A stretch of DNA of 24,479 nucleotides. Origin: Conidiobolus incongruus B7586. Lineage: Eukaryota; Entomophthoromycota; Entomophthoromycetes; Entomophthorales; Conidiobolaceae. Below, piece by piece: positions 19,188 to 24,479 of the stretch; the first letter of the stretch is position 1, and every line of letters starts with the position of its first letter. The notes under the pieces are model-generated. The model was not told where the DNA came from, ran no database searches, and saw nothing but the letters and a program-made list of their open reading frames with translations. The position numbers were made by a program, and so were the translations under genes. The stretch is taken from assembly GCA_000697335.1 (NCBI GenBank), contig JNEM01004014.1:1-24479 (forward strand), read 5' to 3'.

Positions 19188-22100
19188 TATATCATGGTAA
19201 TTGTATTTTGTTATATATCACTCTATTGGAGAATATATTGAATGATATTTACATTTAATGAAATCCAGTATTATGTTAACATTATTTTATATCAGTTGTT
19301 GAATTTGAATATCAGCAACAAGTCTTAATATTGTTAGTCAATAGTAACAAAAAACTATAAATTACAAAATATGAATTCATTAAAATTGATATAAATTGTA
19401 TTATCAATTAATTGATAAATAAAAGTTATAATATCAATTTATTTAATTTATTAAATATTTGAAAAATTAATCTTTGTTTTCATTAATATATTAGAATTTT
19501 TATTGATTTCAATAATTTAAACTTTTAATACTTGAAAATTTTTAAATTAACTCAAAAATCAAATATAACTAATTAAACACATTAATATTCATATGCTTTT
19601 TCACTTCAATACCTTTATAAAATGAAAAGGGTGAAATTCAATCAAACTAAAAAATCTTGAATCATTTCCCTAAAATCTGGAAGCTTTGCTGCAAGTGCTT
19701 CGTTTATAAACTAGTAAAAATCCACTCAACTCTCCAATTTGGTAATCCATTATTTGTAAGAATTTTGGGGACATTGTAGTATGTTTAATGTGAAGATTAA
19801 GATGCCATCAAATTGGTATTTGATTTGAATCACATTGGATTAGGCTGAATTTCAAATTTGGATTAGTTCATTATTGTTGTGTTACACTTTGTAGTGGCTA
19901 ATCTTTATCGGGCCTAACTGTATTTTTGGTTATTAGGAATTGATTACATTTGATATATAGTTCTAAATTAGAATGATATATTTTTGGTATTACTATATTT
20001 GATTTTGAAGAATTAATTATATTTAGTATAATTTTTCAATAATTCAATAATTACTTATCAAATTTCAAATTATTCATCAAGAAAAATTGAATTTTTGGGT
20101 ACCCAATCAATGTACTGTCTATTTCACATTGTCATATTGAAATCAATATATCATACTAATTAAACATATGTTGATAGTTGGTTTACTTTATCAAAATTAT
20201 TAGTATATTGAGAACATTGGATTTCTTTGATAATAATGATATTGACCTTAAAACCTCACCATTGAACCTAATTCAAGATACTCTTAGGTAGTATCGATTC
20301 TAATGACTATATTTTATACACTATTAATTGAAAAATATGGTAAATAAATACATTTTTTAATGATAATTTTTAAGGATTGAATAATAATTCTTAGGAATAT
20401 TCGTTGTTATCGCATGGTAGAATTGTTGATTATAAGTGATTCTTTAAAATTTATAAAATAGGGAGAGGTGACAGTTTTTTACCAATTGGTTATAAGTTGG
20501 AGAATCTTTGATCAATCTCGTATTAAGCGATTATAATTTTTAAATAATAATCTTACTAAAAGAATATTAATCTTATATTAATAATTAGGGCATTAAGAAA
20601 AATTTCGAGTTTCATAATAAAGAATTAAAATTCAGTGATTCAAAATTTAATCCTTCACAGAATTAATATTGGTTTGTTTATGGTTAAATTTGACCGAAAA
20701 ATAGAATATTAATGGTACTCAGTATTTTAATAACATCAGCACTGATCAAAGGTTTATATATTGTTTTATTTAATTTAAATGGCAATTTTTTTTCAAATAC
20801 ATATTTCTTGATTAAGTTTAGTATTATTAGACCTAATTCAATATTCAATTCCAAAGTATTCATAATTATTCCAAATTTGAAATGATAGGAATTTATGAGA
20901 TTTGATATGAGTACCAGTTTCTTTAATCAAACTTTTACATTGATCATGCAAAATCTAAAACCTCGTGGCATTGAAATTAAGCTAAATTATAACTATAAAA
21001 AATTTACATATATATTGTTCAGATCTCTATAGCTATATATTGGTATGGATATTGGTAGTAAATTGAATATCTTGAATTAATTTGATACAGTTTAAAAAAT
21101 ATTTCAAGTATAATATCATCCCAATTATTAAATTTTTTATCAATTTATTTGTATTTAAATAAGAATGTAAGAAGCTTTATCAAAGAAATTATTATTGATA
21201 TCAAAATTATTTCAGTAATATCCTTATTGGATTTCAAAATTAAGGATTGAACTCGATTGGATAGTTAAGACAATAGTATTTGATAGATTATAACATTCGC
21301 TGAATCAACTATTTACATAATTTACTATCAACCAATTTATTATAAATCTCAACAATCATAAAAAATTTTACAATTATATGAATTTAATTAATTTCTAATT
21401 AAAGTTTTCCATCTTTCAAAAACCAATTTAAATTCAATATTGTTGATCTTATTCACGTAATAATTTAGTAATAAATATTTAATTTAGATATGGACAAACT
21501 GATGTTAAAGTACATCAAATTAGCTAAATTGGTCATTTTATTTGAACATATACCCTAAAATGATAGAATATATCTAAGGTGATGGTGATTAATAATGATC
21601 CCATTGGTTTAGAATATAACTCTATTCAATTTTAAATCATTCAAATAAATGTCAACCTTAAACCTTAATTTTAAATGTCAGCCCTTCATAAATTTTATGA
21701 AATAAGTTGGAATTAATTTTTAATACAATGATTTTAAGGATTACAGGTATTTATTTATAAATTAATGAGATTTTTTAAAAATAAAAATTGGGACAATGTT
21801 TCAAATTAATTGAGTTATTACTAGTTAAGTTGTCTAATAATATCATGTATTTTATTAAAGAATTAGTTTAAAATTATTCAAAATTTTAATAATATTAATT
21901 AATAAATTAATTTTATCAATTATTTTTAATTAAATTTTTAAAGTTGTTTTTATATTAAATTAGAATAATTAATTAAGAAAATATATTATAAAATTAATTA
22001 TTTATTTTTTTAATAATGAGACATTTTAAATTTTTCAATTTTAAGTTGATCCTCTAAAAATGATTTAATACATATTATTATAATCATTGATATCATAATT

Positions 22101-24479
22101 TTTTTATAAAACTATTTTCTAATGCCTATGTATAAAAATATATTTAATATTTAATATTTAATATTAAATATTTGAATTATTATGATGATTGGTAGTAAAA
22201 ATATTTCAATTTTATAGTTGAAATATTGGATTAAAAAAATAATTAAATCAAACACTTGAATTGGTTTATGTAACAGAGTTTCTATTCTCAAAATTATATA
22301 TAGTCTATTTATAATGTCTATTAATATCATATTTGTTTTTTAATGAATCAAAATTAAAATTGAAAATAAAAAATTTATATTATATTATTGAGTATTAATA
22401 TTATGGAATTATTGTGATTTATTTTCATTTAATAATATATATATATATTTATTTTTATATTATCAAATTTTTATTATTAAAAAATATAATAATAAAAATC
22501 AATTTGATTTATTTTAAAATTAGTAAATAAAATCAAAATTTAAAGTTTTAATTAATAATAATTATATATAGAAAATATAATATTTCAAATAAATTATTTT
22601 AGTAATAAAACTCATTTAAATCATTCTAATTGAATACTATTTATTTTCCAAGTACAAAGTTTATAAGTTATGTTTTCAACTCGATTAACTCGGTATATCT
22701 CTCAAAATTTATTTCCATCTCATTTAATATATGTCGAATTGAATTAGTTATCACAAATATATTATTATAATATTAATTAATTCTAATTAATTAAAATATA
22801 AAATTTAATAATGTAAAGAATTTTTATATTAAAAATTTCAAAGGGTACTAATAGCAAAGATTCAATATGTTATCACATTTATTTTTTCTTTTGAATTGTT
22901 TTTAAAAAAAAGGTAATTGATTTAATATTAAAATTGATTAATATAAATATTTATGAATAATTAATTTTATTATGTAATCAAATAATGGATCAAATATTAA
23001 TAATTTAAGTAATTTCAATTTTGTAATATTAATTCTTGTGCTTCAATTACGAAATAATACCAGTCATTGACCATTATGAATATTAAAACATATGTATATC
23101 CACATTATTATGATATAATAACATAACTATATAGGGAAAATTCTTTATTTGATTATATAACATTAATGAATTAATAATTTTTAATTCAAGTTCCGCAAAA
23201 ATAATAAATTTGACTTGAATTGTATTCAATACTCAACTTTTTTGTATAAGATAATTATAGAATATCTTTTTCCACTATGGTTTTGATAAATTGCAAGTAA
23301 TGGATTAATATGAGGCTTGGGAAATATTTAATCAATTTACATTATCTTTATGGTAATTTCCATTTTTATTTTATTAAAAACTATATTAAAAAGCGAGAAT
23401 TTGAGAAAAGAAAATGGATTAATTATATTCTTTTTTTTCTTTCATTTATTATCATTTTTATTAATTTTTGTATGATTTAATATTTATCGTTTCAATAAAT
23501 TTGAATATTAAATTTATTGAGTTGAAAATCATTTATGAATATTAATAATGGCTAATTTATTTATTTTTAATATTGTAGTTTCTCTATGGGTATTATAGAT
23601 GGTGTAATGTGAGAGGCAATAGCTATTATTGTTCCGTGATAGTAGGTAAGTGTATTTTAGGGTTTATTAGCTAAAGTGATGTTTGGTATAAGCTATTGAA
23701 TTTAATCATTAAAACTGATCAATATTATAACATGTGTCGCAAGTAATGGCCAATTCAGGTAAAGCCTCCTTATAGAATAGAAACTCGAGATTAGAAATGG
23801 TTTCAAGGGTAGCGCTTTGAGATCACACAATATTATAATGTTTTAAATATTATTTTAATATATCAACTCAAATTTTGTAAATTAATGATTGGTGTTATTA
23901 TGTGATTTTATTTCATTTTATTAAAAAACATTTTACGATGGATTAATAAATATAATTATTTAAATATTTAACAAATGGATAATACTATAAGAGCACAGAA
24001 ATATTGGAACAATATATAAATGGGACTTAATATTATATATTTAGCTCAGTTAAGAAATTCGCAAGTTTATAATTTTAAGAAATTTAATTAATATTCCAAT
24101 TTTATTATTTGATTTACATATATTTGGTATAGTATAAAAATTTGAATATTAATTATAAAATTAATTATTTTATAAACTTTTAAATAAAATTTTATTAATT
24201 TTATCATTTTTTTTTAAAAAAAGATATAATCTAATAATTTTTTTTATAAAATAATATTATAATATCAAAATAATGAGTTTAAATTTTATACTCATATTAA
24301 ATAACTATAATCAAAATTATTATTTACACTAATTCATAAATATAGTTCAAAATATTGTAAAATAAAAATTAGGTATTATATAAACAAAATTAGACTGATT
24401 TCTGACTTTTAATTTATAATATATATTAAAATTGAAAATGATTAAAAATATTTATTTGATAAATTATAATTATTATTTT

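Larger units (their letters stand above)
17651..24479. other. AT-rich gene-free right flank
   Basis: No gene can be supported. Repeats are at 18157-18171 (AT), 18399-18442 (ATT) and 19168-19187 (AT). Less A/T-rich patches occur at 17755-17840 (a 25-codon ATG frame at 17760-17837), 19640-19930 (a 34-codon minus-strand ATG frame at 19670-19774), 20455-20530 and 23575-23830. None shows a recognisable protein motif, tRNA fold or repeat ends, and the frames are short enough to be chance. The patch at 23575-23830 includes AG-GTAAGT near 23642-23649, a good donor-like sequence, but no flanking exon could be built. Confidence 0.6.

Noticed and set aside
19670-19774. A 34-codon minus-strand ATG frame in a less A/T-rich patch
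   Set aside because: It is too short to stand alone, with no motif, promoter or paralog.
1-24479. tRNA genes, CRISPR arrays, intact transposons or LTR-type ends
   Set aside because: No stretch combines A- and B-box-like words in a cloverleaf, no regularly spaced repeats were seen, and no terminal repeats bounding a coding element were found on reading through both strands by eye.

Overview
This is a very AT-rich, gene-poor eukaryotic nuclear window, with roughly one base in five being G or C by eye. It has long homopurine/homopyrimidine and A/T runs, several (AAT)n/(ATT)n and (AT)n microsatellites, eukaryote-style TATA boxes 65-102 bases ahead of start codons, and no bacterial gene packing, ribosome-binding sites or operons. 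The base composition and short, apparently intronless genes suggest a fungus from a low-GC early-diverging lineage. An AT-rich isochore of another fungus, or an AT-rich plant, cannot be excluded from sequence alone. I do not recognise the genes, so the organism call is weak.

Only three protein genes can be supported, and they are paralogs: a 115-aa gene (1246-1593, +), a 121-aa gene (4697-5062, -) and a shorter, more divergent 80-aa gene (17277-17519, +). All have a polar N-terminal half with an L-L-x-Q-G-like motif exactly seven residues ahead of an Arg-Arg pair, a Ser-rich linker, and a V-P-x-P-x-x-x-N motif. The first two share a strongly conserved C-terminal half: 36 of 57 residues are identical without gaps, ending in G-F-D-x-D-P-N-C-P-T-L-x-L-T-L-T-P. 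The third lacks this C-terminal half. Each gene has its own TATA-like element and at least one perfect inverted repeat shortly after its stop codon. The family is the main biological content of the window and looks undescribed.

Layout: 1-1145 is AT-rich DNA with a microsatellite and the promoter of gene 1. Then come gene 1, a 3-kb spacer, gene 2 on the minus strand, and a 12-kb gene desert (5.1-17.2 kb). The desert holds a possible LINE-like fragment near 14.9-15.1 kb and a compact G/C-rich island near 16.1 kb with pseudoknot-like inverted repeats. Gene 3 follows, then about 7 kb of gene-free DNA to the end. No tRNA, rRNA, CRISPR array or intact mobile element was found.

At this base composition, stop-to-stop reading frames of 50-55 codons are expected many times by chance. 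My rough estimate from base frequencies is 15-30 in the window. Frames of that size without other support were therefore rejected.
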